A stretch of 50,207 bases of DNA from Flavobacterium rakeshii (GCF_009741375.1 NZ_WOWP01000058.1:1-50207); one strand, 5' to 3'; shown: positions 9,467 to 18,364, counted from the first letter of the stretch. The notes: generated by a model from the sequence alone, not told the origin. Made by a program: numbers and translations.

Positions 9467-11795
9467 CATATCTAAATATATCATCTTTACTTTTCTACTA
9501 CTTATCCTGTATAGCTGTAGTAATACCCGCTACCTGCAGGATGGCGAAATGCTGTATACCGGAGCCGAGGTTAAAGTGGAAGACACCGCTATGTCCAGGC
9601 GTGAACGCAAAGACCTTGAAGCGCAAATGGAAGAGTTGGCAAGACCAAAGCCTAACAGATCGTTTTTGGGACTTAAAATAAAACTATACCTATACAACAT
9701 AGCCGGAGAACCTAAAAAAGATAAAGGCTTTAGGTACTGGCTGCGTAATAAAGTGGGTGAACCGCCTGTATTGTTCGGGCAGGTAGATATGGATTATAAC
9801 GCCGATGTGCTGCAAAGCCACGTAGAAAACAACGGTTACTTTAAGGCAAGAACATCTGCCGATTCTACTTCTTCAGGAAATAAAAAAGTAAAGGCGATTT
9901 ATACCGTAAAACCAAAATGGCAATATAAAATACGTAATGTAGAGTTCCCTAAAGACTCGGCATCCACACAACTGGACAGCGCGGTGGCAAGAACACAGCG
10001 CAGAACCCGACTTAGAAAAGGCCGTCCTTATGACCTTGATGTTATTAAAGATGAACGTGACCGTATAGACCAACGCCTTAAACAAAAAGGCTATTACTTT
10101 TTTAACCCCGACTATATACTGGTAAGGGCCGATAGTACTGTGGGCGACCATCAGGTAGACATGAAGGTTATAGTAAAAAAGGAAACACCCGAAAAAGCCC
10201 AAAGACAATATACTATAAATAACATATATATTTACCCTAACTATTCCCTTAACGATAGTAGGGATACCATTAGGGCTAAAACAATTCTTACCGACTCTAT
10301 ACAGCAATACAAGGATTTTACCATAATAGATCCGCATAATACTTTTAAACCTCTTATATACGATCGTACCCTTTACTTCCATAAAGGTGATTTATATAAC
10401 AGGAACGATCATAACCTTTCCCTTAGTAGGCTGATAAGTTTAGGAACTTTCAGGTTTGTAAAAAATGAGTTCAAAGTAAACGATTCTCTCAACAACACTC
10501 TCGATGCTTATTATTACCTTACCCCTATGCCGAAAAAGTCGATTAGAACAGAGCTTTCGGCTAAAACCAATTCGGCTAACTATAATGGGTCTGAACTAAC
10601 AGTTAACTGGAGCAACCGTAATACCTTTAAGGGAGCCGAACTTTTAAGTATTTCTGCCTTTGGCGGACTGGAAGTACAAATGGGCGGACAAAACAAGGGC
10701 TATAACATATACCGCGTAGGGGGAGAAACCAGTTTGGTATGGCCGCGTTTTATCACCCCGTTTCCGGTACATTCCCCTAGCGCCTTTGTACCAAAAACAA
10801 GAGCATTGGTTAATTATGAATACCAAAAAAGGATTCACCTGTATGCTCTAAACTCATTCAGGTCGCAGTTTAGTTACTTATGGAAGGAAGATGCCACAAA
10901 AGAACATCAGCTAAATGTGTTTGATGTAAACTATGTTAGCCCCAATAACGTTACAGATGAATACCAGCAAAAAGCCGACTCTATTCCTTCCCTTCAAAGG
11001 GTAATAGATAAACAGCTTATTATAGCACCATCTTATTCCTACACTTTTACCAATACTAACCGCAGATATAAAAGGCATACTATATATTACAAGGGCTCTG
11101 TAGAAGTGGCAGGTACACTAAGCGGTTTAGTAACGGGTGCTAATGCTAAAAAAGGAGACACAATAAGTATACTGGGAGTACCTTTTAGTCAATATACCAA
11201 AACCGAACACGAGTTTAGGTACTATATGCGTTTGGGGAGAGACTCAAAACTAGCCGCACGTGTTATTGCAGGTGTAGGTATCCCCTACGGTAACTCTACA
11301 GAATTACCTTTTATACGTCAGTTTTTCTCAGGAGGCACAAATAGTTTAAGAGCATTCAGGGCACGATCTGTAGGTCCGGGGGTATATTATGCTAAAGACA
11401 GTAATGCGCAACCTCTTGAGGATACTTTCCTTCCTGATCAGTCGGGTGACATAAAACTGGAATTAAACCTTGAATATAGAGCCAAGCTGTACAGTATTAT
11501 TCACGGAGCCGTGTTTGTAGATGCCGGTAATGTATGGCTTTGGAATAAAAAGGATGATAAACCCGGTGGAGAATTCAGCTCAAGCTTTATGGATCAGCTT
11601 GCAGTAGGTACCGGTTTAGGATTAAGGCTGGATCTTGACTTCCTTGTGCTTCGCTTAGATGGTGCCTTTCCTATTAGAAACCTTAATTACAATACTAACA
11701 GATATGAATGGGTTATTGATGATGTAAAAATGGGCAGTAAAACCTGGCGTAAAGACAACCTGGTATTTAATCTTGCTATTGGCTATCCTTTCTAG
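9459..11795 (+). CDS. tamL: Omp85-family outer membrane lipoprotein TamL (BamA/TamA-like)
   Basis: 778 residues from the ATG at 9459, which overlaps the tamB stop. An upstream in-frame ATG at 9411 would bury the signal peptide. The protein begins with a lipoprotein signal ending in LYSC, followed by NTRYLQDGE, typical of the lipidated TamA homologue of Bacteroidota. POTRA-like repeats fill the first half (for example YKIRNVEFP and QYTINNIYIYPNYS). The C-terminal half is the Omp85 barrel, with the conserved RQFFSGGTNSLRAFRARSVGPG segment and a final FNLAIGYPF strand ending in aromatic Phe. It is the outer-membrane half of the TAM system. Confidence 0.92.
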   Translation: MNNISKYIIFTFLLLILYSCSNTRYLQDGEMLYTGAEVKVEDTAMSRRERKDLEAQMEELARPKPNRSFLGLKIKLYLYNIAGEPKKDKGFRYWLRNKVGEPPVLFGQVDMDYNADVLQSHVENNGYFKARTSADSTSSGNKKVKAIYTVKPKWQYKIRNVEFPKDSASTQLDSAVARTQRRTRLRKGRPYDLDVIKDERDRIDQRLKQKGYYFFNPDYILVRADSTVGDHQVDMKVIVKKETPEKAQRQYTINNIYIYPNYSLNDSRDTIRAKTILTDSIQQYKDFTIIDPHNTFKPLIYDRTLYFHKGDLYNRNDHNLSLSRLISLGTFRFVKNEFKVNDSLNNTLDAYYYLTPMPKKSIRTELSAKTNSANYNGSELTVNWSNRNTFKGAELLSISAFGGLEVQMGGQNKGYNIYRVGGETSLVWPRFITPFPVHSPSAFVPKTRALVNYEYQKRIHLYALNSFRSQFSYLWKEDATKEHQLNVFDVNYVSPNNVTDEYQQKADSIPSLQRVIDKQLIIAPSYSYTFTNTNRRYKRHTIYYKGSVEVAGTLSGLVTGANAKKGDTISILGVPFSQYTKTEHEFRYYMRLGRDSKLAARVIAGVGIPYGNSTELPFIRQFFSGGTNSLRAFRARSVGPGVYYAKDSNAQPLEDTFLPDQSGDIKLELNLEYRAKLYSIIHGAVFVDAGNVWLWNKKDDKPGGEFSSSFMDQLAVGTGLGLRLDLDFLVLRLDGAFPIRNLNYNTNRYEWVIDDVKMGSKTWRKDNLVFNLAIGYPF

Positions 11796-11800
11796 TTTTA

Positions 11801-11808
11801 TATATTTG
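11801..11808 (+). promoter_or_regulatory. Bacteroidetes -7 box for the gene at 11825
   Basis: TATATTTG matches TAnnTTTG exactly and lies 17 bp upstream of the ATG at 11825 and 6 bp after the tamL stop. It suggests that the small envelope genes downstream are transcribed separately from tamB-tamL. No convincing -33 TTG was found. Confidence 0.5.
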
Positions 11809-11824
11809 TATATAAACCAACTAT

Positions 11825-12199
11825 ATGAAATACGAATTATTCTTTGTCTTTACTCTGTTTGTTACAAGTCAGGCGCAAACCAATGACCGTATCCTCTTGG
11901 GTATAGACCATGCCAAACAGGAATTGCAGGAAGCTTTACAGGATAACGGTCATAATATTGTGAACGGTAAGGATGTAATTATTAAAGATACTGTCACAGC
12001 AATAGGTGTTGCAGAGCCTATACTTTTTGGGATATACACTAAAGAAAACATTATAAAACAACGTCCTTACGAAATACACCATATTGATAATTACTGGGTA
12101 ATAAACGGTACTCTTCAAAGAGGGTTTAGAGGCGGTACTTTTCTTTGTATTATTGATGAAAGAACGGGCGAAGTTTTAAGAATAACCCACGGTAAATAA
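11825..12199 (+). CDS. Secreted NTF2-fold immunity-like protein (YbbC/YhhH-type)
   Basis: 124 residues with a Sec signal peptide (about 1-17, cut after SQAQ). The mature part matches the NTF2-fold immunity family pattern: a DTVTAIGVAEPILFGIYTKE helix, then QRPYEIHHIDNYWVINGTL, the GGTFLCIIDERTGEVL strands and the terminal RITHGK. Family members often neutralise polymorphic toxins, but no toxin gene is next to it. The periplasmic location differs from classic cytoplasmic immunity proteins, so the role is unsettled. Its stop overlaps the next ATG by one base (TAATG), implying an operon with 12199-12666. Confidence 0.65.
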   Translation: MKYELFFVFTLFVTSQAQTNDRILLGIDHAKQELQEALQDNGHNIVNGKDVIIKDTVTAIGVAEPILFGIYTKENIIKQRPYEIHHIDNYWVINGTLQRGFRGGTFLCIIDERTGEVLRITHGK

Positions 12200-12666
12200 T
12201 GAAAAGCTTTTTACTTTACTTTATACTATTCACAACATTTTGCTTTTCTCAGGAAGCAGAACATTATAAAACAAAAGAGTTTGATGTTGCCATTTTCCCG
12301 GAAACCTATAAGGAACTACTTCCGGAAAAAAGGTTTACCCCTACTCATGAGAATATAACAGAAGCCGAACTGGCATTACGCACTAAGCTTGAAGACCTCA
12401 ACTACTTGTTAACCCACCAGTCTAACTCGCCAGTAATACATAAAAACCTAAACAAATACCTTAGGCAGTATTTTGGTTATATTGATGAAAACGGTAACCG
12501 CATATTAATTATCAATTGCTTTTGGAAGAATGTAGATAAGATGGCAAAAAAGTTATGGCTTAAAGACCGAATAACCGTTCGTGACGGAGGGAGTTTTTAC
12601 TGGAATGTAAAATACAACCTTGATACCGGAGAACTATTTGACCTTGAAGTTAACGGAAATGCATAA
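12199..12666 (+). CDS. Secreted protein of unknown function
   Basis: 155 residues beginning with a Sec signal peptide (MKSFLLYFILFTTFCFSQ, cut near residue 18). The mature part has a helical segment (ITEAELALRTKLEDLNYLL) and a beta-rich C-terminal half containing YFGYIDENGNRILIINCFW and ending in NLDTGELFDLEVNGNA. The ending resembles a small curved-sheet fold like its neighbour's, but I recognise no family. Translation is coupled by a one-base overlap to the NTF2-like gene upstream, so the two probably act together in the periplasm or outside the cell. Confidence 0.7.
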   Translation: MKSFLLYFILFTTFCFSQEAEHYKTKEFDVAIFPETYKELLPEKRFTPTHENITEAELALRTKLEDLNYLLTHQSNSPVIHKNLNKYLRQYFGYIDENGNRILIINCFWKNVDKMAKKLWLKDRITVRDGGSFYWNVKYNLDTGELFDLEVNGNA

Positions 12667-12684
12667 TATAAAATATAAACACAA

Positions 12685-13167
12685 ATGGATAATATTATTA
12701 CTTACACTAAAAAAGCCCCTGTGGCTAAAACTGTTTTCGGATATGCATTAATGATTTTAGGATTTGCGCTTTTAGTTACCGGAGATCTAATTATGGGAGT
12801 AATTATGATCGTATTAGGTGCAGGCCTTAATACTAAAGAAGGTTCTGAAATAAACCTTACTTCAAAAACATACAGAACAATCAGGTCTGTTTTTGGAATA
12901 ACTGTTGGTAGCTGGAAACCCATACCTGAATTTGAATATGTTTCGGTATTCAGGACTAAGGAAAATCAAACTGTACGTGTGGTAACTGCAGAAGCTACAA
13001 CGTCGTCTGAAATAATACTACTCAATTTATTTTATAACAGAAATAAACACATTACTTTCTATAAAACGAATAGTAAAGAGGATGCTTTTAAAGTTGCAGA
13101 ACACTTTAAACTTGCTTTAGATATTGATATACTCGACGCAACAGAAAATGAAAAAAAATGGCTATAA
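12685..13167 (+). CDS. Small membrane protein of unknown function
   Basis: 160 residues. Two closely spaced hydrophobic helices near the start (about 15-32 and 34-48) form a hairpin. A soluble part of about 110 residues follows, with FEYVSVFRTKENQTVRVVTAE and NKHITFYKTNSKEDAFKVAEHF, suggesting a PH-like or bacterial PH-domain sheet facing the cytoplasm. No family is firmly recognised. It lies 18 bp after the secreted-protein gene and may be the third gene of the same transcript. Confidence 0.7.
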   Translation: MDNIITYTKKAPVAKTVFGYALMILGFALLVTGDLIMGVIMIVLGAGLNTKEGSEINLTSKTYRTIRSVFGITVGSWKPIPEFEYVSVFRTKENQTVRVVTAEATTSSEIILLNLFYNRNKHITFYKTNSKEDAFKVAEHFKLALDIDILDATENEKKWL

Positions 13168-13246
13168 TTAATAGCCATCCCTTTATTTATAGGTAATGAC
13201 AGATACATGACATGTAAATGTCGGGGTAAAGGCAGGGCGGATAGGA

Positions 13247-13254
13247 TACATTTG
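13247..13254 (+). promoter_or_regulatory. Bacteroidetes -7 box for the XRE-serine hydrolase gene
   Basis: TACATTTG matches TAnnTTTG exactly and lies 24 bp upstream of the ATG at 13279. The open frame extends back to 13207, across this box, so the box supports the shorter start. Confidence 0.55.
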
Positions 13255-13278
13255 CTTCATAATCTAAAACTAAAAATC

Positions 13279-15033
13279 ATGAAGAATCAATCAATTGCCG
13301 AAAGACTAAAGTATCAGAGAAAAATCAAAGGATTATCTCAGGAAGAACTATCCCTAAGAACAAATGTTACCGTGCGTACTATACAACGTATAGAGAACGC
13401 AGATGTGAATCCGCACCTTAATACCATTAAACTTCTTGCCGCAGCCTTGGATGTTGCAGTAAATGACTTATTACCCCTGGATGACCCAAAGGAAGAAACC
13501 ATAAAAAAGAAATGGCTGTTACTTATACATGCCACTCCCCTTTTAGGTCTTTTCATTCCGTTATGTAATGTATTAATACCTCTTTTCCTTTGGATACATA
13601 AAAGAGAAGACAACCCTATTTACGACAAACACGGTATAAAAGTCATCAATTTCCAAATCTCGGTATTAATATATGCCGTATTATCATTTGTTGCCTTAAT
13701 GACCATAGGTACCGGTTTAGGCTTCCTTATATTCATTCTTACCGTACCTTTTTGCATTGCAATAGTGATATTCAATATCATTTACGTGTTAAAAAAAGAT
13801 AAATGCTACTACCCGCTATCTATTCCGTTTTTAAAATATAAAAAAGGAGCTACCTCAAAAATACTGGCTGTTATTCTCATTATGGCCTTTGTTAGTAGCT
13901 GTAATACCAAAAGCAACAATACTATTGAACGTTTAGACGGTAGTACTATTATAAAAGATTCTGTTAGCTACAAAATTGACCACCTTACAAAAGAGGCTAA
14001 TGTAACAGGGATGGCTGTAGCTATATTTAATAATAATCAACCGGTATATGAACATGTAACAGGCTATAAGAATGGAGCTGAAAAATTACTGCTAACCGAT
14101 TCAACAAGTATTTATGGGGCATCCCTAAGTAAGGCTGTATTTGCTGTTCTTACTATGAAAATGGTTGAAGACGGTGTGATTGATCTTGATACTCCGCTTG
14201 AGTCCTACCTGCCTAAAAAGATTTATGAATACGATGCACAAACAAAATGGCATGACGATTACAGGAATTTAGAAACAGACAGTCTCTATCATAAAATAAC
14301 AGCCCGCATGTGCCTTGCTCATACTACCGGATTCATTAACTGGAGATTTTTTGAACCCGATATGAAACTAAAAGTACACGGTACTCCGGGTGAAAAATAC
14401 TCTTATAGCGGTGAAGGCTTTGTATACCTACAGGTAGTACTGGAAAAAATTACAGGTAAAAACCTGGAAGAACTGGTTCAGGAAAATATTTTCAAACCAT
14501 TAGGAATGGATCATTCTGCTTTTGAATGGAAACCTGAATTTGAAAAGGATTTTGCTTACGGGCATGCTAAAGACGGAAACCTTTACGAAAAAGACAAGGA
14601 TAACGAACCCAGATCAGCCAGTACTATGGAAACTACCTTTAGTGATTATGTGAAGTTTTTAACCGCTGTGCTAAATAATAAATTAATCAGTAAGGAATCT
14701 ACCAATGAGATGTTTAGCCCACAGGTAAAAATAAACTCTCTTACCCAGTTTAATGAAGGTGCTAAACTTACTACCGATAAGTATGAGGATATCAAATTAA
14801 GTTACGGACTTGGATGGGGATATCTTGAAACTCCTTATGGTATAGGTGTTTTTAAAGGCGGGCACGGTAGCGGATTCCAGCACTACTCCATTATCTTCCC
14901 TAAATCAGGAAAAGGAATATTGATTATGAGTAATTCTGATAATGCCGAGAGTGTTTTTAAAGAGCTTTTAGAATATAGTATTGCCGATAAATACATGCCG
15001 TGGCAATGGCTAAACTATATACCTTACAAATAA
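13279..15033 (+). CDS. XRE HTH - transmembrane - serine hydrolase (beta-lactamase fold) fusion protein
   Basis: 584 residues from the ATG at 13279. Residues about 5-63 form an XRE helix-turn-helix (QRKIKGLSQEELSLRTNVTV, RTIQRIENADVNP). Residues about 78-172 hold several membrane helices resembling DUF4870-type regions. Residues 186-208 look like an internal lipoprotein signal (KYKKGATSK, hydrophobic stretch, VSSC208). The rest is a class C beta-lactamase/PBP-like serine hydrolase with Ser282-x-x-Lys285 (ASLSKAV), a YSYSGEGF Tyr motif and a late GGHGSGFQHYS motif. The frame is uninterrupted, and no in-frame start precedes the internal signal, so this is a true fusion rather than two genes. It may be a membrane-tethered regulator sensing cell-wall or beta-lactam compounds; the function is inference. 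Confidence 0.85.
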   Translation: MKNQSIAERLKYQRKIKGLSQEELSLRTNVTVRTIQRIENADVNPHLNTIKLLAAALDVAVNDLLPLDDPKEETIKKKWLLLIHATPLLGLFIPLCNVLIPLFLWIHKREDNPIYDKHGIKVINFQISVLIYAVLSFVALMTIGTGLGFLIFILTVPFCIAIVIFNIIYVLKKDKCYYPLSIPFLKYKKGATSKILAVILIMAFVSSCNTKSNNTIERLDGSTIIKDSVSYKIDHLTKEANVTGMAVAIFNNNQPVYEHVTGYKNGAEKLLLTDSTSIYGASLSKAVFAVLTMKMVEDGVIDLDTPLESYLPKKIYEYDAQTKWHDDYRNLETDSLYHKITARMCLAHTTGFINWRFFEPDMKLKVHGTPGEKYSYSGEGFVYLQVVLEKITGKNLEELVQENIFKPLGMDHSAFEWKPEFEKDFAYGHAKDGNLYEKDKDNEPRSASTMETTFSDYVKFLTAVLNNKLISKESTNEMFSPQVKINSLTQFNEGAKLTTDKYEDIKLSYGLGWGYLETPYGIGVFKGGHGSGFQHYSIIFPKSGKGILIMSNSDNAESVFKELLEYSIADKYMPWQWLNYIPYK

Positions 15034-15037
15034 TATA

Positions 15038-15172
15038 AAAGGGAATATCTCAAAAATGTCATTCTGAATATAACGCAGTGGAAATGAAGAATCTCAAACT
15101 ATTTTAGAAGAGATTTTTCCTATCGTCAAAATGACAATGCGTAATCATTAGTGTTTTTGAGATATTCCCTTT
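15038..15172. repeat. Nested inverted repeat (terminator-like outer arms, MITE-like core)
   Basis: The outer arms are a perfect 19-bp inverted repeat (15038-15056 with 15154-15172), AAAGGGAATATCTCAAAAA and its complement. Inside are two more imperfect palindromic pairs: TGTCATTCTGA (15057-15067) with TCAAAATGACA (15126-15136), and GAAGAATCTC (15086-15095) with GAGATTTTTC (15110-15119). The whole 135 bp could fold into one long interrupted hairpin between two converging genes, and the right arm is followed by a T-rich tract. The core resembles the TGTCATTCTGA...GAAGAATCTC repeats found between genes in many Bacteroidota genomes (from memory). Confidence 0.75.
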
Positions 15173-15194
15173 ATTTATATTATCATTATACTCT

Positions 15195-16469
15195 CTAATT
15201 AATAGCGCCTTTACGCTTATTAGGTCGTATAATCATACGTAGTGACTGATCTTGAGAGAAATAAGCAATCATCCAGTTCCATGCTGTAGCAAACCTGTTA
15301 CGGTAGCCTATAAGCGACATCACGTGGATAAACAACCACATTAACCATGCAATAAAGCCTTTAAAGTGCATAACAGGCTTAGGTAAATCTACCACTGCCT
15401 TATTTTTACCTATAATAGCCATAGAGCCTTTATCATTGTACTTAAAAGGTTTTAATGTTTCTCCTTTTAATTCCTTTTTAAGATTCTCTGCCAGGTGCAC
15501 TCCCTGCTGTATAGCTGTTTGTGCCAATTGCGGATGCCCGTCAGGGAAAGCTTTATCAACATTAAGCATTATACAGGTATCTCCTAAAGCATATACATTT
15601 TCGGTACCCTGTACTTTATTATGTCCGTCAACTAACATTCTTCTGCCCCTGCCGTAACATTCCTGCGGAAGCCCTTCAAATACCTTAGCCCATACACCTG
15701 CTGCCCAAATAAGGTTTTTTGTGGTTATGGTTTGTCCGTCAGCAAAGTGTACAACATCATCAACATAATCGGTAACACGGGTATTCAGTTTAACAATAAC
15801 TCCAAGTTTAGTAAGAGCATCAAGAGTATCCTGCTGTGAAGCCTTACTCATAGGCCCTAACAAATTAGGTCCGCCATCCACAAGGTAAATATTACTCACT
15901 GTTGTAGATAGCTCAGGGTATTCCTTACGTAAAATACCATTACGCATTTCGGCAAACATACCCGATACCTCCACACCTGTTGGTCCACCACCCGCAACAA
16001 CAATAGTTAGGTATTTACGGCGTTCCTTACTGTTTTTACAAATAGCTGCCTTTTCCATTCGTTGTAATAATTTATTACGCATTTCAATGGCATCATTAAG
16101 CGTTTTCATAGGGATGGCATTTTTCTTTACGTTTTCCATCCCAAAATAGTTACTCTCTGCTCCTGTTGCAAAAACAAGTTTATCATATTCCAGTTCGCCG
16201 TTGCTTAATATTACTTTATTCTCGGCTAGGTTAACCGACTCAAATTCGGCAAGGCGAAACTGTACATTTTTCTTTTTTCTGAAAAGTTTCCTGAATGGGT
16301 AGCTTATACTCGAAGGTTCTAAGTAAGCCGTAGCTACCTGATAGATAAGAGGCGGAAAAAAATTATAGTTATTTTTATCTACCAGTGTTATCTTAAAGTT
16401 TTCATTTCCGGCAAGTTTTTCGGCCAAATTAACACCGGCAAAGCCTCCGCCAATAATTACAATTCTCAT
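15195..16469 (-). CDS. ndh: NAD(P)/FAD-dependent oxidoreductase, type II NADH dehydrogenase-like
   Basis: 424 residues. An FAD-binding Rossmann motif opens the protein (IVIIGGGFAGVNLAEKL). A second, NADH-binding motif follows at about 155-165 (VVAGGGPTGVEVSG), then the FAD-contacting VYALGDTC and the conserved AQTAIQQG segment. The C-terminal part (HVMSLIGYRNR, then WNWMIAYFSQDQ) is the amphipathic membrane-binding region typical of NDH-2. These enzymes pass electrons from NADH to quinone on the inner face of the cytoplasmic membrane without pumping protons. The 266 bp upstream to the divergent YihY gene is AT-rich and shows no clear promoter match. Confidence 0.87.
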   Translation of the reverse strand: MRIVIIGGGFAGVNLAEKLAGNENFKITLVDKNNYNFFPPLIYQVATAYLEPSSISYPFRKLFRKKKNVQFRLAEFESVNLAENKVILSNGELEYDKLVFATGAESNYFGMENVKKNAIPMKTLNDAIEMRNKLLQRMEKAAICKNSKERRKYLTIVVAGGGPTGVEVSGMFAEMRNGILRKEYPELSTTVSNIYLVDGGPNLLGPMSKASQQDTLDALTKLGVIVKLNTRVTDYVDDVVHFADGQTITTKNLIWAAGVWAKVFEGLPQECYGRGRRMLVDGHNKVQGTENVYALGDTCIMLNVDKAFPDGHPQLAQTAIQQGVHLAENLKKELKGETLKPFKYNDKGSMAIIGKNKAVVDLPKPVMHFKGFIAWLMWLFIHVMSLIGYRNRFATAWNWMIAYFSQDQSLRMIIRPNKRKGAIN

Positions 16470-16735
16470 AGATGCGATTTTATGTGATAGTACCTGCTTT
16501 TTATAAGTTTCACATACTCATAAAAGCTCTATAAATTTACGCTTTAAAAAGCTATTAACAATACGTAACCTCCTTAATTTGTAAGATTTATGAAAACTTT
16601 TGGTTTTTAAACTGTAGGTTATAATTTACACTTAAAAAGCAGTTTTAAATTGCTTAAGTTCCTTATAAGAATGTTAATATTATAGTATTTAAAAAACAGG
16701 CTTAATAACTTAGTCACACAACAAACACACCTCCC

Positions 16736-17707
16736 ATGATTGCATATTCTAAAAGAAAACTCATGAAACCTATTGTAAAAATTATAAAGGATACGTTTAT
16801 CGGCTTTATGCAGGATAAGGGGCTAAAACTTAGTGCCTCCCTCTCCTACTATACGGTTTTTTCGTTAGCTCCGTTACTTTTACTTATAATATCACTAACC
16901 GGACTATTTTTTGGCAAGGAAGCCGTTGAAGGTAAAATTTTTGCCGAAATTAACGGACTAATAGGTAGTGACGCAGCTTTACAAATACAAAATATTATTC
17001 AGAATCTTGAACTATCAGGCAAAACAAATATCTCCATGATTGTGGGAGCAGTAACCCTTGTTATTGGTGCCACAACAGTGTTCAGTGAAATACAGGATTC
17101 CATCAATATGATATGGAAACTAAAAGCTAAGCCAAAAAAAGGATGGCTAAAACTTATCAAAAACCGATTACTTTCGGGCTCTGTAATTATAGGGCTGGGA
17201 TTCCTGCTAATAGTATCATTACTGGTAAACGGTGTATTACTGGCGTTAAGTGATACCATGAGGTCTTATTTCCCACAAATAGCCGTTATATTAGTTAATG
17301 TTATAGATATACTTATCAACTTCGGGGTAATAACAGTATTATTCGGGGTAATTTTCAAAGTACTGCCCGACGCCCAAATTTCGTGGAAAGATGTAAGGGT
17401 TGGAGCCTTTTTTACGGCCTGTCTTTTTATGCTGGGACGTTACCTTATAGGGTTGTATATTGAAACCACCGCAGCCGGATCTCCCTATGGAGCAGCCGGA
17501 TCAATAATAGTCATACTATTGTGGGTATATTTCTCGGCAGCTATATTATACATTGGTGCCGAATTTACCAAGGCCTATTCAGAACATATAGGCTCGGCCA
17601 TCAAACCTGCCGATTATGCAGTGTATGTAGAGGAAAAAGAAACCGAAAAGGAAGTAAAAGTGCTCCCCATAACAGCTCTCCGTAGCAGGGAGAGCAAATC
17701 CAGATAA
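16736..17707 (+). CDS. YihY/virulence factor BrkB family membrane protein
   Basis: 323 residues. The YihY/BrkB signature is clear: LSASLSYYTVFSLAPLLLLI in the first helix, the ATTVFSEIQDSINMIW segment, and the late GAAGSIIVILLWVYFSAAILYIGAEFTK helices. About six membrane helices span residues 30-265, and the hydrophilic Glu/Lys-rich tail is probably cytoplasmic. Members are inner-membrane proteins of uncertain function, formerly called RNase BN. An alternative ATG at 16763 (MKPIVKII) would remove nine residues and is equally plausible. A palindromic terminator follows. Confidence 0.88.
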   Translation: MIAYSKRKLMKPIVKIIKDTFIGFMQDKGLKLSASLSYYTVFSLAPLLLLIISLTGLFFGKEAVEGKIFAEINGLIGSDAALQIQNIIQNLELSGKTNISMIVGAVTLVIGATTVFSEIQDSINMIWKLKAKPKKGWLKLIKNRLLSGSVIIGLGFLLIVSLLVNGVLLALSDTMRSYFPQIAVILVNVIDILINFGVITVLFGVIFKVLPDAQISWKDVRVGAFFTACLFMLGRYLIGLYIETTAAGSPYGAAGSIIVILLWVYFSAAILYIGAEFTKAYSEHIGSAIKPADYAVYVEEKETEKEVKVLPITALRSRESKSR

Positions 17708-17712
17708 AAAAT

Positions 17713-17738
17713 AAAGCAGTGTAATTACACTGCTTTTT
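17713..17738. terminator. Bidirectional terminator
   Basis: The perfect palindrome AAAGCAGTGTAATTACACTGCTTT is followed by T on the right and preceded by A-rich sequence on the left. It ends the YihY gene, and on the other strand it contains the last codons and stop of the GNAT gene. Confidence 0.8.
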
Positions 17739-18219
17739 GCATTATATAATCTTCCATAAGGTAACCGTTACCTATATCAATATCTTCCTCCCCTGCTTTA
17801 ACAAAGCCTATTTTTTCATAAAACCCAATAGCAGTATTATATATGTTTACGTTTAATGATATAACAGTATTATTATTATCTGCAGCTATTTGTGATATCT
17901 TATCAATAAGAGCACGCCCGGCACCTTTACCCTGTGTTTGAGGTAGTACATATATTTTATGTACTTTGGTTATAGGTTTATTATTGTAGTTAAGCTCATA
18001 AGAGGCAAAACCCAAATAACCACTCTCATCTCTTATAAGTAAAAACTCATGATCTTTTTTTTCAATTTGCTCATTGTAAGCAGTTTGACTATACATCATT
18101 TCAAACATATAGGTAATTTGGTCGTTAGTGAGAATATTTTTATATGTTTGTGGCCAAACTTTTTCGGCCAGGGTGTGAACTAAGTTATAGTCACCAAAGC
18201 CGGCTTTTATAATTTCCAT
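17725..18219 (-). CDS. GNAT family N-acetyltransferase
   Basis: 164 residues. The acetyl-CoA-binding motif A is visible as KIYVLPQTQGKGAGRALIDKI (Q-x-x-G-x-G/A), preceded by the LGFASYELN strand and followed by ISLNVNIYNTAIGFYEKIGFVKAGEEDIDIG, the normal GNAT C-terminal order. It probably acetylates a small amine or protein N-terminus; the substrate is unknown. Its stop codon lies inside the shared terminator palindrome with the converging YihY gene. It is a single gene with no operon partner. Confidence 0.88.
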   Translation of the reverse strand: MEIIKAGFGDYNLVHTLAEKVWPQTYKNILTNDQITYMFEMMYSQTAYNEQIEKKDHEFLLIRDESGYLGFASYELNYNNKPITKVHKIYVLPQTQGKGAGRALIDKISQIAADNNNTVISLNVNIYNTAIGFYEKIGFVKAGEEDIDIGNGYLMEDYIMQKAV

Positions 18220-18364
18220 ATTAAGTGCAATTTATTTAAAACCCTTATAAATAAAGGGTTTAACACGATAGCATAAAGGTATAAAAATTATTGGCACAGT
18301 AATTGGTTATTTATAATCAAACAGCAAAAAATTAATTTTTTGGGCAAATAAATACTTTGAGACT

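Noticed and set aside
9873..10382. 169-codon reverse-strand frame inside tamL
   Set aside because: It is antisense to a well-supported gene, has no recognisable domain, and its composition is that of a shadow frame.
13207..13278. Earlier start for the XRE-serine hydrolase at 13207
   Set aside because: A -7 promoter box lies inside this stretch and the added residues are not part of the XRE fold.
16470..16735. Possible regulatory RNA between the NDH-2-like and YihY genes
   Set aside because: The stretch is AT-rich with only weak short palindromes and no conserved motif I recognise.
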